Positions 1 through 7,604 of a stretch of 13,172 bases of DNA are shown here, in pieces. Position numbers and translations under genes: made by a program. Positions within the stretch are counted from its first letter, which is position 1; each line of letters begins with the position of its first letter. A model generated the notes under the pieces. That model was not told the origin of the DNA and searched no databases. It saw only the letters and a list, made by a program, of their open reading frames with translations. Source of the stretch: CAYTLQ01 sp964438715 (GTDB lineage Bacteria; Bacteroidota; Ignavibacteria; Ignavibacteriales; Ignavibacteriaceae); contig CAYTLQ010000302.1 of assembly GCA_964438715.1 (NCBI GenBank), forward strand, positions 1 through 13,172. The letters are read 5' to 3'.

Positions 1-1
1 C

Positions 2-250
2 AATCCATTTAACCCGTCAACCACCATTCAGTTTTCACTTTCTGCCGATTCGAAAGTACAAGTAAAACTTTATGATATGCTTGGTGTAGAAATAATGACT
101 TTGGTTAATTCAACCTTCAATGCCGGAGTACACAAAATCAACTTTGATGCATCAAATCTTAATAGCGGAGTTTATTTCTATTCTCTTGAAGCAAATGGAG
201 TAAATGGAGAAAAATTCTCATCAACAAGAAAGATGATCTTAATGAAATAA
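2..250 (+). CDS. C-terminal end of a secreted protein with a type IX secretion (Por) sorting domain; 5' end outside the window
   Basis: An open frame runs from the window edge to a TAA at 248-250 and gives 82 residues. It reads NPFNPSTTIQFSL, then a compact beta-sandwich pattern with VQVKLYDMLG, AGVHKINFDASNLNSGVYFY and a basic end, STRKMILMK. This is the classic C-terminal sorting domain of type IX secretion cargo. By family knowledge it is recognised by the outer-membrane translocon and removed when the cargo is released or anchored on the surface. The opening NPFNPSTT is especially common in Ignavibacteria and related phyla. The functional part of the protein lies upstream of the window, so its activity cannot be named. 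A strong terminator follows, making this the last gene of its transcript. Confidence 0.9.
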   Translation, partial: NPFNPSTTIQFSLSADSKVQVKLYDMLGVEIMTLVNSTFNAGVHKINFDASNLNSGVYFYSLEANGVNGEKFSSTRKMILMK

Positions 251-270
251 GGTCAATAAGACTGAATTCA

Positions 271-305
271 AAAGGCTGTCCGAAAGAGACAGCCTTTTTA
301 TTTTT
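271..305 (+). terminator. Rho-independent terminator after the sorting-domain gene
   Basis: A perfect 10-bp stem, AAAGGCTGTC (271-280) paired with GACAGCCTTT (288-297), encloses a 7-nt loop and runs into a T-rich tract (TTTATTTTT). It sits 20 nt after the stop codon. It separates the secreted-protein gene from ppk1 and is the only textbook intrinsic terminator seen in the window. Confidence 0.9.
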
Positions 306-389
306 AAATTTGCCCGATAAATCTCGTTATGGAATACCGATGACTAATCAGAATTTTTTACCAGAAAATAATTATTATGCGACAAACAG

Positions 390-401
390 TCACAGATGTG
401 A
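390..401. repeat. Short palindrome TCACA-GA-TGTGA upstream of ppk1
   Basis: Perfect 5-bp arms with a 2-nt centre lie about 76 nt before the ppk1 start, in the 172-nt space between the terminator and ppk1. The position would suit a regulator binding site. The half-site order is the reverse of a CRP site (TGTGA-N6-TCACA), so CRP binding is not implied. A chance occurrence is quite possible. No convincing promoter was recognised around it. Confidence 0.2.
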
Positions 402-477
402 GTAATAATAGGTAATATCTGATTATTTTTTTGTATGTTTATGTTTTTATGATTAGAATGTCGCAGGACAGAAACTA

Positions 478-2604
478 ATGAGCACAGCGAAAGAACTGTT
501 AAAAAAGTATAATTTTCCGGAAAACTTCATTAACCGGGAACTGAGCTGGATAGAATTTAATAAAAGAGTTTTAGAAGAGGCGCTAAACCCCGAACTTCCC
601 CTGCTCGAAAAAGTAAAGTTTGTATCGATATTTTGTTCTAATCTCGATGAATTCTACATGATAAGGATATCGGGTATCAAGGAGCAGATATCAGCAGGTT
701 TTTCTGAGCCAAGTATCGATGGTTTAACGCCAATACAGCAACTTCAGAAAATCGAAAAAGCTCTCCAGCCTCTTCTCGTACAACTCATGCAGCTTTGGAA
801 AGAAGTAATAGTACCAGGTTTAAAAGAACAAGGTGTTGAAATACTTCGCCTCGATGAATTGACGCCTGACGAGTTGGCGGGAATGAACCATTACTTCAGA
901 AAACAAATTTATCCGGTATTAACACCTTTGGCAGTAGATCCTGCCCGTCCCTTTCCATACATTTCAAATCTCAGTCTTTCATTAGCAATATTAATTCGTA
1001 CTCCAAAAGGAGAGGAGCGATTTGCACGAGTAAAAGTGCCGGGATCACTTCCGCGCTTGTTGCGGGTGGACGAGATTCTAGGTACATCAAAGAAAAATGG
1101 AAATGGTGTTGTGGCAAAGTTTATCTGGTTAGGCGACCTGATAATGGAAAACCTGCAACTGCTCTTTCCAAAAATGGAAATTATTGCGGCTCACCGGTTC
1201 AGGGTGACAAGGGATACAGATATAGAGATTCAGGAAGATGAAGCAGATGACCTCCTGAAAGTGATAGAAGAAAATATCCGGCAGAGAAAATTCGGGTCTG
1301 TTGTGAGATTAGAAGTACAAAAAAGCATGCCTGAATATATGATTCAGACTCTTACCGATAATCTGGAAGTAAATCGCAATGATGTGCATGTAATTGACGG
1401 TCCATTGGCTCTTAGTAATGTTATGTCCTTGTACAGTTTACCTCTGCACCATCTTAAAGAAAAACCATTTATTCCTGTTGTACCAAAAATATTTGAAAAT
1501 GGAGACGACATTTTTTCTGTAATCAGGGAAAAGGATGTTCTCTTGCATCATCCTTATGATTCGTTCTCGCCGGTAATTGAATTTATAAAACAAGCCTCAG
1601 CAGATCCTGATGTACTCACAATAAAACAAACACTCTACCGCGTCGGCTCTAACTCGCCTGTGGTAAAGTATCTTATAGAGGCGGCAGAGCGAGGAAAACA
1701 GGTTGCTGTTTTGGTGGAGTTAAAAGCACGGTTTGATGAAGAAAATAATATCTTTTGGGCCAGAGAACTTGAAAAGGTAGGTGCACATGTTGTTTATGGT
1801 CTCATTGGACTTAAAACTCATGCTAAAATGACATTAGTCGTTCGTAAAGAAGGGGAAAACCTCAGAAGGTATGTGCATCTGGCAACAGGAAATTATAATG
1901 CAACCACAGCAAAAATTTATACTGATCTTGGATTATTTACTGATAACGAAGATATATGTGAAGATGTGTCAGATATATTTAATTATCTTACCGGATACTC
2001 TAAGCAAACTGAATTCCGGAAACTGTTGGTAGCTCCCATCTCATTAAGAGAGTCGCTTCTTGATTTTATCAAGAGGGAAATTGATAATGTAAAGAATGGT
2101 GGTGAGGGGTATATTATTATTAAAATGAATTCTTTAGTAGATCCTGTGATGATTGCCGCACTTTATGAGGCATCAAACTCAGGAGTGAAAGTTGATTTAA
2201 TTGTCCGAGGTATATGTTCGCTGATTCCGGGTAAACCCGGACTCAGTGAAAACATACGGGTTATAAGTATTGTCGGGAGATTTCTTGAACATAGCCGGAT
2301 ATTTTATTTTCTTAATAATAATAACGAAGAAATTTATTTAAGCAGTGCCGACCTTATGCAGAGAAATCTTGACAGAAGGGTTGAAATCGCGTTCCCGATA
2401 ATTGATCCGGATATCAGAGATAAACTGAAGAATAAAATACTGAACATAACCTTAAAGGATAATGTGAAAGCGAGACAATTGCTGAGCGATGGCAGTTACA
2501 TACCGGTGCCGTTGGAAAACGGAGCGAAACGAATTAATTCGCAGGAGTGGTTTATGAACCATTCACTAAAACTTGCATCGAAACAAATTAAAAAGTTTAA
2601 TTAG
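478..2604 (+). CDS. ppk1: Polyphosphate kinase 1
   Basis: This enzyme reversibly transfers the terminal phosphate of ATP onto a growing inorganic polyphosphate chain. The 708 residues match the usual family length, and the E. coli domain plan transfers as N (about 1-119), H (120-334), C1 (335-515) and C2 (516-700). The N domain begins with INRELSWIEFNKRVLEEA. The catalytic core is intact: His448 in KTHAKM is the expected phospho-histidine and His467 in YVHLATGNYN the second active-site histidine. They are 19 residues apart, exactly as E. coli His435 and His454. Arg388 (LYRVGS) and Arg418 (ELKARFDEENN) are 30 apart, matching E. coli Arg375 and Arg405. An AGGA 9 nt upstream supports the ATG. 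A six-codon mini-frame (458-478) ends at TAATG overlapping this start, probably by chance. The regulator-phosphatase gene follows after 61 nt without an evident terminator, so co-transcription is likely. Confidence 0.97.
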   Translation: MSTAKELLKKYNFPENFINRELSWIEFNKRVLEEALNPELPLLEKVKFVSIFCSNLDEFYMIRISGIKEQISAGFSEPSIDGLTPIQQLQKIEKALQPLLVQLMQLWKEVIVPGLKEQGVEILRLDELTPDELAGMNHYFRKQIYPVLTPLAVDPARPFPYISNLSLSLAILIRTPKGEERFARVKVPGSLPRLLRVDEILGTSKKNGNGVVAKFIWLGDLIMENLQLLFPKMEIIAAHRFRVTRDTDIEIQEDEADDLLKVIEENIRQRKFGSVVRLEVQKSMPEYMIQTLTDNLEVNRNDVHVIDGPLALSNVMSLYSLPLHHLKEKPFIPVVPKIFENGDDIFSVIREKDVLLHHPYDSFSPVIEFIKQASADPDVLTIKQTLYRVGSNSPVVKYLIEAAERGKQVAVLVELKARFDEENNIFWARELEKVGAHVVYGLIGLKTHAKMTLVVRKEGENLRRYVHLATGNYNATTAKIYTDLGLFTDNEDICEDVSDIFNYLTGYSKQTEFRKLLVAPISLRESLLDFIKREIDNVKNGGEGYIIIKMNSLVDPVMIAALYEASNSGVKVDLIVRGICSLIPGKPGLSENIRVISIVGRFLEHSRIFYFLNNNNEEIYLSSADLMQRNLDRRVEIAFPIIDPDIRDKLKNKILNITLKDNVKARQLLSDGSYIPVPLENGAKRINSQEWFMNHSLKLASKQIKKFN

Positions 2605-2665
2605 GTAATGCATTGGTGGAGTATTGAGTATTTTATATTTTAAGGTAGATTAATCAGAAAATCAG

Positions 2666-3826
2666 ATGCATAATTCTACAATCCTGGTAGTTGACGATCA
2701 GCCGCAATCTATAGAATTATTAAGGAGTATCTTACGCGATTTTGGATTCTTTGTTCTTACTGCTGTAGATAAAGATTCATTATTTGCTGTTCTTGAAAAA
2801 GTAACTCCCGATATGATTCTTTTGGATATTATGATGCCGGAGACGGATGGATTCCAGCTCTGTACTGAATTAAGAAAGAATCCGAAAACCGGTGATGTAC
2901 CAATTATTTTTCTTACTGCACTTGACCAAAAACACCATGTATTGCGAGGTCTGAAAGCCGGGGCTGTAGATTATATTACAAAACCGTTCGATGTTGAGGA
3001 AGTTATTGCCCGTATTAATGTCCAATTGGAAATAAAGCGTTCCAAAGAGATGATGCTTGCCTATAATAACGAACTCGAAAAACGAAATAGAATTTACGAA
3101 GAAGAAATCAGGCAAGCTATACGGTTCATCCGATCAATTCTTCCACCAAAAACGGGCGGGAAGGTAAAAACGGATTATTTCTTTATGCCGTCACAACAAT
3201 TAGGCGGCGATACATTTAATTACTATGATATCGACTCAAAGCATAAAATATTTTATATTCTCGATGTGAGCGGTCATGGATTAGTAGCCGCCTTGCTTTC
3301 TATAAGCCTGACAAATATTCTCCGCTCGAATGCAATTCCAAATACCGATTTTTTAAATCCTTCTGATGTTCTCAATAACTTAAATCGGCTCTTCAAACTT
3401 GAACAACAGGGCGGAAAGTATTTTACAATATGGTACGGGGTTTTGGATACAGAAGAGATGATACTTAAGTATGCGACAGCAGGTCATCCGAGTCCTGCGA
3501 TTATCCGACGCAACAATAACATTAATTCTCTTATTACTCTTGAGAAAGGTGGAGTGCCTGTTGGTATTTTTGCCAACGAGGTATATCATAATTTTTCTAT
3601 TCAATTATTAACAAACGACATTTTGTATTTGTTTAGTGATGGCACTTTTGAACTTGACGAACATGTTATTCACTTCAGCTACGATGATTTCCTGTTATTG
3701 CTCCAGCGAACTTCCATTCATACCAGTAACAGAATTAAAACACTTGTTGATTCTTTGATGGAACTAAATAAATCTACTTCATTTGCTGATGATTTTTCAA
3801 TTCTTGAAATTGAATTTGCCCCCTGA
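2666..3826 (+). CDS. Response regulator fused to a PP2C/SpoIIE-type serine phosphatase (RsbU-like)
   Basis: A signalling protein of 386 residues. Residues 5-122 form a receiver domain with the acidic pair Asp10-Asp11, phospho-acceptor Asp54 in ILLDIMMP, Thr84 and Lys106 in TKPF. A probable helical linker (about 123-160, charged and coiled-coil-like) leads into a PPM/SpoIIE phosphatase domain (about 168-386). Its metal-binding signatures are all present: GGD (Asp182), LDVSGHG (Asp200), FSDG (Asp325) and ADDF (Asp375-Asp376). It fits the regulator-phosphatase family common in cyanobacteria and other phyla. In that family, phosphorylation of the receiver by a sensor kinase controls dephosphorylation of an anti-sigma-factor antagonist. 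No histidine kinase, STAS antagonist or anti-sigma kinase lies in the window, so its partners are unknown. It has no DNA-binding domain. The clear Shine-Dalgarno site is missing, but the start fits the domain edge. Confidence 0.93.
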   Translation: MHNSTILVVDDQPQSIELLRSILRDFGFFVLTAVDKDSLFAVLEKVTPDMILLDIMMPETDGFQLCTELRKNPKTGDVPIIFLTALDQKHHVLRGLKAGAVDYITKPFDVEEVIARINVQLEIKRSKEMMLAYNNELEKRNRIYEEEIRQAIRFIRSILPPKTGGKVKTDYFFMPSQQLGGDTFNYYDIDSKHKIFYILDVSGHGLVAALLSISLTNILRSNAIPNTDFLNPSDVLNNLNRLFKLEQQGGKYFTIWYGVLDTEEMILKYATAGHPSPAIIRRNNNINSLITLEKGGVPVGIFANEVYHNFSIQLLTNDILYLFSDGTFELDEHVIHFSYDDFLLLLQRTSIHTSNRIKTLVDSLMELNKSTSFADDFSILEIEFAP

Positions 3827-3884
3827 TAAAATAGTTCATTAAAAACTGCATTTTTCCTCTAATGCTTTCCCTACCTTCTTTATT

Positions 3885-3892
3885 TATATTTG
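3885..3892 (+). promoter_or_regulatory. Possible promoter -7 element (TAnnTTTG type) for hemL
   Basis: TATATTTG matches the Bacteroidota primary sigma -7 consensus TAnnTTTG exactly and lies 32 nt before the preferred hemL ATG. That would put the transcript start near 3898-3900 with a short leader. No TTTG box is found at the expected -33 position. It is unproven that this lineage uses the consensus. Confidence 0.3.
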
Positions 3893-3914
3893 ATTGTTGA
3901 ATTATTATCTCTAT

Positions 3915-3918
3915 GGAG
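3915..3918 (+). promoter_or_regulatory. Ribosome binding site GGAG selecting the hemL start at 3925
   Basis: GGAG is followed by 6 nt and then ATG at 3925. The alternative in-frame ATG at 3913 overlaps this GGAG and has no purine-rich site before it. The signal therefore favours the downstream ATG. Confidence 0.5.
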
Positions 3919-3924
3919 CAGAAA

Positions 3925-5214
3925 ATGAATCTTGATACCAGTAAATTGTTATTTGAAAGAGCAAAAAAAGTTATTCCCGGAGGAGTGAATTCGCCTGTAA
4001 GAGCCTTTAAGTCTGTTGGCGGCGATCCGGTATTTTTTGACAGAGGAGAGGGTCCATATCTTTGGGATGTTGATGGTAACAGGTACCTGGACTATATTGG
4101 CAGTTGGGGACCTCATCTCTTTGGGCATAAGCCTCCCTTTATTATGACAGCTCTTGAATATGCATTAAAGCATGGAACAAGTTTTGGAGCTCCCTCCGAA
4201 GCCGAAGTAAAAATGGCAGAACTCGTTCATGAATTAGTACCATCTGTTGAAATGGTGAGAATGGTTAATAGCGGTACCGAAGCAACGATGAGTGCAGTGA
4301 GGGCGGCCAGGGGATTTACGGGGAGAGAAAAAATAATAAAGTTTGAAGGCTGTTATCATGGACACGCAGATTTTTTTCTTATTAAAGCCGGGAGTGGGGC
4401 TTTAACTTTCGGTGTTCCCACCAGTCCCGGTGTCACAAAAGGAAATGCCGCTGATACACTTATTGCTGATTTTAATAATCTTTCTTCTGTAGAGCAACTA
4501 ATAGAGAATAATAAGGGCGAAATTGCTGCCATAATTATTGAGGCTGTTGTAGGTAATATGGGTGTTGTGAAAGCCTCCGATGAATTTATAAAAGGTCTGC
4601 GAGAACTTTGCGATAAAGAAGGAATTGTGCTGATATTTGATGAAGTTATGACAGGTTTCAGACTTGCGAAGGGCGGTGCTCAGGAAATATTGGGAGTAAA
4701 GCCGGACCTCTCAACATTCGGTAAAATTATCGGAGGCGGTTTACCTGTTGGCGCTTTTGGAGGCAAAAAAGAGATTATGGAAAAAATATCTCCTGTGGGA
4801 CCAGTGTATCAGGCGGGTACTCTCAGTGGTAATCCATTAGCAATGGCGGCTGGATATGCTGCTCTTAAACATATAAAAGAGCATCCATCAATATATACTC
4901 AACTTGAAGAAAAATCGGCATATCTTGAAAGAGGAATCAGAGATGGAATTGCTCTTGTTAATAAAAACTATACTGTAAATAGAGTAGGTTCAATGCTGAC
5001 TTTATTTTTTACCGAACAGCCTGTTACTGATTTCAACTCCGCCGTAACAGCCGATACAAAAATGTACGGAAAATTTTTCCATGAACTTCTGAAACATGGT
5101 GTCTATTTTCCTCCGGCACAATTCGAAGCGCTTTTTGTTTCTACTGCTCATACTCCTGAAGATCTTGATCATACAATTGATGTTATCCAGAAAGCTCTCA
5201 AGGCAATTCAATAA
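3925..5214 (+). CDS. hemL: Glutamate-1-semialdehyde 2,1-aminomutase
   Basis: A PLP-dependent class III aminotransferase-fold enzyme that converts glutamate-1-semialdehyde to 5-aminolevulinate, the last step of the C5 route to haem and other tetrapyrroles; cytosolic. Family signatures run the full length: the N-terminal KVIPGGVNSPVRAFKSVGG, NSGTEATMSAVRAARG for cofactor phosphate contacts, EGCYHGHAD, IFDEVMTGFR with the PLP-ring Asp, and STFGKIIGGGLPVGAFGG with the Schiff-base lysine (Lys267 from this start). The length of 429 residues is normal. The start at 3925 (MNLDTSKLLFERA) is preferred over 3913 because of the GGAG site and because family members usually begin this way; the longer form would add MEQK. 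The glycosidase-like gene starts 5 nt after the stop, so the two are probably co-transcribed. No hemA or other haem gene is in the window. Confidence 0.97.
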   Translation: MNLDTSKLLFERAKKVIPGGVNSPVRAFKSVGGDPVFFDRGEGPYLWDVDGNRYLDYIGSWGPHLFGHKPPFIMTALEYALKHGTSFGAPSEAEVKMAELVHELVPSVEMVRMVNSGTEATMSAVRAARGFTGREKIIKFEGCYHGHADFFLIKAGSGALTFGVPTSPGVTKGNAADTLIADFNNLSSVEQLIENNKGEIAAIIIEAVVGNMGVVKASDEFIKGLRELCDKEGIVLIFDEVMTGFRLAKGGAQEILGVKPDLSTFGKIIGGGLPVGAFGGKKEIMEKISPVGPVYQAGTLSGNPLAMAAGYAALKHIKEHPSIYTQLEEKSAYLERGIRDGIALVNKNYTVNRVGSMLTLFFTEQPVTDFNSAVTADTKMYGKFFHELLKHGVYFPPAQFEALFVSTAHTPEDLDHTIDVIQKALKAIQ

Positions 5215-5219
5215 AAGAT

Positions 5220-7436
5220 ATGCGATTGTATTTCATTTACCTGCTTGTGCTTGTTTTAATTCCCCGAATGTTTGCACAGGGTGTTGAGCTTAATACCGGC
5301 TGGCAGTTTAGCACGGTTGATGATACGATGAATAAATTTCATGGTGATGTTTCGGGCATGTGGAAGCCAATAAGAGTTGGTCTTAGCTGGGAGATACAGG
5401 GTTACAATAATTATGATGGAATCGGCTGGTACTCTTGCACATTTAAGATAGATAAGAAATTATTGGGAAAAGAATTATATCTGTTAGCTGGAACGATAGA
5501 TGATGCAGATGAAACATATTTAAATGGAATACATATAGGCAGCACCGGAAAATTTCCGCCGGAATATCACTCTGAATGGGCTACGCAGAGAGTATATAAA
5601 ATTCCGCCCAACATTTTACAGGAGAATAACTATTTAAGTATTCGTGTTTATGACGGTGGTGGTCCCGGAGGAATTTACACAGGTATCCTCGGAATTTATA
5701 CTAAATCAGGATATGAAAAAGTTCTTGATTATACACCCGGAAAGAAAAAATCTTTTTTCAAATTAGTAACTTCAAATGGTCTTATTGCCGCTGTTTATAA
5801 CGAGAAGACCAATGAAATTGAGAATGTGTTTCCCCACATTTTTCAGAATATTGATGAAGGCGTACCGGTTAAGCCATTTGTTTCGGGCATAAAACTCAAT
5901 ACACCACTTATCATATCAAAAGCAGAGTATTTTGAAAATACACAAATACTGAAACTTTCATATAGCAATGTAAAAGTATTTTACTTTGCCTCTTTTTTAG
6001 AGAATGAAAAAGTTTTCTATTCCGTTATTGAAGGTGAAAAAACGATAGTAAATTCATTGAGCTTTTTATTTTCTAAAGGACATGGAGAAATATTAATTGA
6101 TTCCGTAATAACCTTTGCAGGGAAAAAAAGCAGAAAGTACTATCTCTATTCGTTTAACGATTCTTTACATCAGAATACTACCATACTGGTAGAAGCAAAA
6201 AATAGAATTCAGTTTAACTTCGTTGAACAGGAAGCCGGTTATATGAAAGGTATTTTCCGTTCATTATCGCTTCCCAAAAAATTAACCCGAACGGAAAAAG
6301 ATGTTGTTAAACAATCGGTTACAGTGCTTAAAATGTCGCAGGTAAGTCAAAAAGAAATATATCCTTTATCACGCGGTCAAATACTTGCTTCACTACCTCC
6401 GGGAGTGTGGAATATTTGCTGGATACGCGATGCCTCATATTCCGTAATGGCATTGAGTGATGTGGGAATGTTCTCCGAGGCGAAGAATGCACTGCTGTTC
6501 TTTTTGAATGCCCGGGCAAATCGGTATAAGAGTTTTATTCATAAGGATGGAATAGATTACGGAATCGGGATGGATTATCAGATTTCGGTTTGCCGATATT
6601 TTGGCAATGGAAACGAGGAATCTGATTTTAATGAAGCCGGACCAAATATTGAGTTGGACGGATTCGGGTTATTTCTAACGGCTTACTCCGATTATGTCAC
6701 AAAAAGCAAGGATAAAGAATTTTTTGAGGCAACCTATAAACGAGTACTTGATTATGTGGTTCGTCCGCTGATTCATTCTATAGATAAAAATGGTTTAATC
6801 AGAAAAGACTCAGGTCACTGGGAACGACATCTTCCGGGGAAACAATATACTTTTACATCTGTAACTGCAATGCGCGGACTTAATGATTTTTATGAGCTGA
6901 ATCTGGCGTATAAACCGGAGAATAGTAGAGAGGTTGGTTTTATTTCTGAAGCAGGTATCACATTAAGTTCTGCTATAAAAAATTTATTAGTCACGGATGA
7001 CGGAATGTTAAAAGGTTTTGCAGGTGCAGAGTTGGGAATGCATGAATCTTTTGACGCGGCAAGTTTTGAGTTTTTCACCGATCCTCGCATAAATCAGCAA
7101 GAACTTTTTCAGACTCACCATTCGCTATATAATAAAAACCTGAAACTAAGCGCGAATAGAGGATATTTTCGAATTAATGGCGGAGATTGGTACGATAGAC
7201 AGGAATGGATTTTTCTTAATCTCAGAATTGCAGTTGCATATAAAAATAATGGTATGTACAATAAAGCTAAGGAGCTTATTAATTGGGTTACCGAACAGGC
7301 AGAAATGAATAATAACCTCATTCCTGAATTATTTCACGAAAAAACATCAAAATACGAAGGCGCTGTGCCGAAGGTGGGTTTCGGGGCAGGAAGTTATATA
7401 TTGGCATTAAATAATTACTACGGAAAAAACAGATGA
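5220..7436 (+). CDS. Secreted glycoside hydrolase: N-terminal GH2-type sugar-binding domain and GH15-like (glucoamylase-type) catalytic domain
   Basis: A 738-residue protein with a Sec signal peptide (MRLYFIYLLVLVLIPRMFAQ, cleavage likely after Ala19). Residues about 45-160 look like a GH2-type jelly-roll sugar-binding domain (GIGWYSCTFKI, IDDADETYLNGIHIGSTG). Residues about 170-340 are beta-rich and may be the super-sandwich typical of bacterial GH15 enzymes. The rest is helical, fitting an (alpha/alpha)6 barrel, with WIRDASY (Arg403-Asp404), IELDG (Glu478), GHWERH (Glu535, the likely general acid by its place in the GH15 WE motif) and IPELFHE (Glu703, candidate base). Family identity and catalytic residues come from motif recall, so the substrate, perhaps an alpha-glucan or alpha-glucoside, is an inference. 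The C-terminus has no type IX sorting domain, suggesting a periplasmic location. It follows hemL by 5 nt without a functional link, probably as transcriptional read-through. Confidence 0.78.
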   Translation: MRLYFIYLLVLVLIPRMFAQGVELNTGWQFSTVDDTMNKFHGDVSGMWKPIRVGLSWEIQGYNNYDGIGWYSCTFKIDKKLLGKELYLLAGTIDDADETYLNGIHIGSTGKFPPEYHSEWATQRVYKIPPNILQENNYLSIRVYDGGGPGGIYTGILGIYTKSGYEKVLDYTPGKKKSFFKLVTSNGLIAAVYNEKTNEIENVFPHIFQNIDEGVPVKPFVSGIKLNTPLIISKAEYFENTQILKLSYSNVKVFYFASFLENEKVFYSVIEGEKTIVNSLSFLFSKGHGEILIDSVITFAGKKSRKYYLYSFNDSLHQNTTILVEAKNRIQFNFVEQEAGYMKGIFRSLSLPKKLTRTEKDVVKQSVTVLKMSQVSQKEIYPLSRGQILASLPPGVWNICWIRDASYSVMALSDVGMFSEAKNALLFFLNARANRYKSFIHKDGIDYGIGMDYQISVCRYFGNGNEESDFNEAGPNIELDGFGLFLTAYSDYVTKSKDKEFFEATYKRVLDYVVRPLIHSIDKNGLIRKDSGHWERHLPGKQYTFTSVTAMRGLNDFYELNLAYKPENSREVGFISEAGITLSSAIKNLLVTDDGMLKGFAGAELGMHESFDAASFEFFTDPRINQQELFQTHHSLYNKNLKLSANRGYFRINGGDWYDRQEWIFLNLRIAVAYKNNGMYNKAKELINWVTEQAEMNNNLIPELFHEKTSKYEGAVPKVGFGAGSYILALNNYYGKNR

Positions 7437-7462
7437 AGGAAACAGCCAATTGTAAACCTGAT

Positions 7463-7487
7463 TGAAAAATGAGTCACTGCTTTTTCA
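7463..7487. terminator. Weak AT-rich hairpin between convergent genes
   Basis: TGAAAAA (7463-7469) and TTTTTCA (7481-7487) form a 7-bp stem around an 11-nt loop, just after the glycosidase gene and about 120 nt beyond the rlpA stop on the other strand. An A-stem-T shape could act in both directions, but the stem is weak and the loop large. This is a tentative call. Confidence 0.2.
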
Positions 7488-7562
7488 CGATTAAAGAAAT
7501 AATGACCTTAGAATAATTAGAAGCCGGTAAAATTTGTGTTTTCGATTTTCTGATAAATCAAT

Positions 7563-7579
7563 TAAGTGGTTATCACTTA
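7563..7579. repeat. Hairpin TAAGTG/CACTTA downstream of rlpA
   Basis: A 6-bp perfect inverted repeat (7563-7568 with 7574-7579) with a 5-nt loop lies 26 nt after the rlpA stop on the minus strand. No clear T-tract follows on either strand. It could contribute to transcript ending or 3' stability of the operon, but it may be chance in AT-rich sequence. The 168-nt convergent space around it holds no gene. Confidence 0.2.
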
Positions 7580-7604
7580 TATAGAATTACAAATTAACGG
7601 CCTT

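Noticed and set aside
390..401. CRP-like binding site upstream of ppk1
   Set aside because: The half-sites are in the reversed order and too close together for CRP, so only a generic palindrome is recorded.
458..478. Six-codon mini reading frame whose TAA overlaps the ppk1 ATG (TAATG)
   Set aside because: It could act as a leader peptide, but it has no ribosome site of its own and no unusual codon content, and a frame this short is expected by chance. The AGGA inside it serves ppk1.
2870..3604. Two minus-strand open frames (2870-3115 and 3380-3604) inside the regulator-phosphatase gene
   Set aside because: They are antisense shadows of a fully conserved coding sequence and show no recognisable protein features.
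5002..5287. Open frames on both strands overlapping the end of hemL and the start of the glycosidase gene
   Set aside because: Both neighbouring genes are clear in their own frames, with conserved motifs and a signal peptide. The overlapping frames have no family resemblance.
6328..7321. Three minus-strand open frames within the glycosidase gene
   Set aside because: They lie antisense to the conserved catalytic region and have low-complexity translations with no domain pattern.
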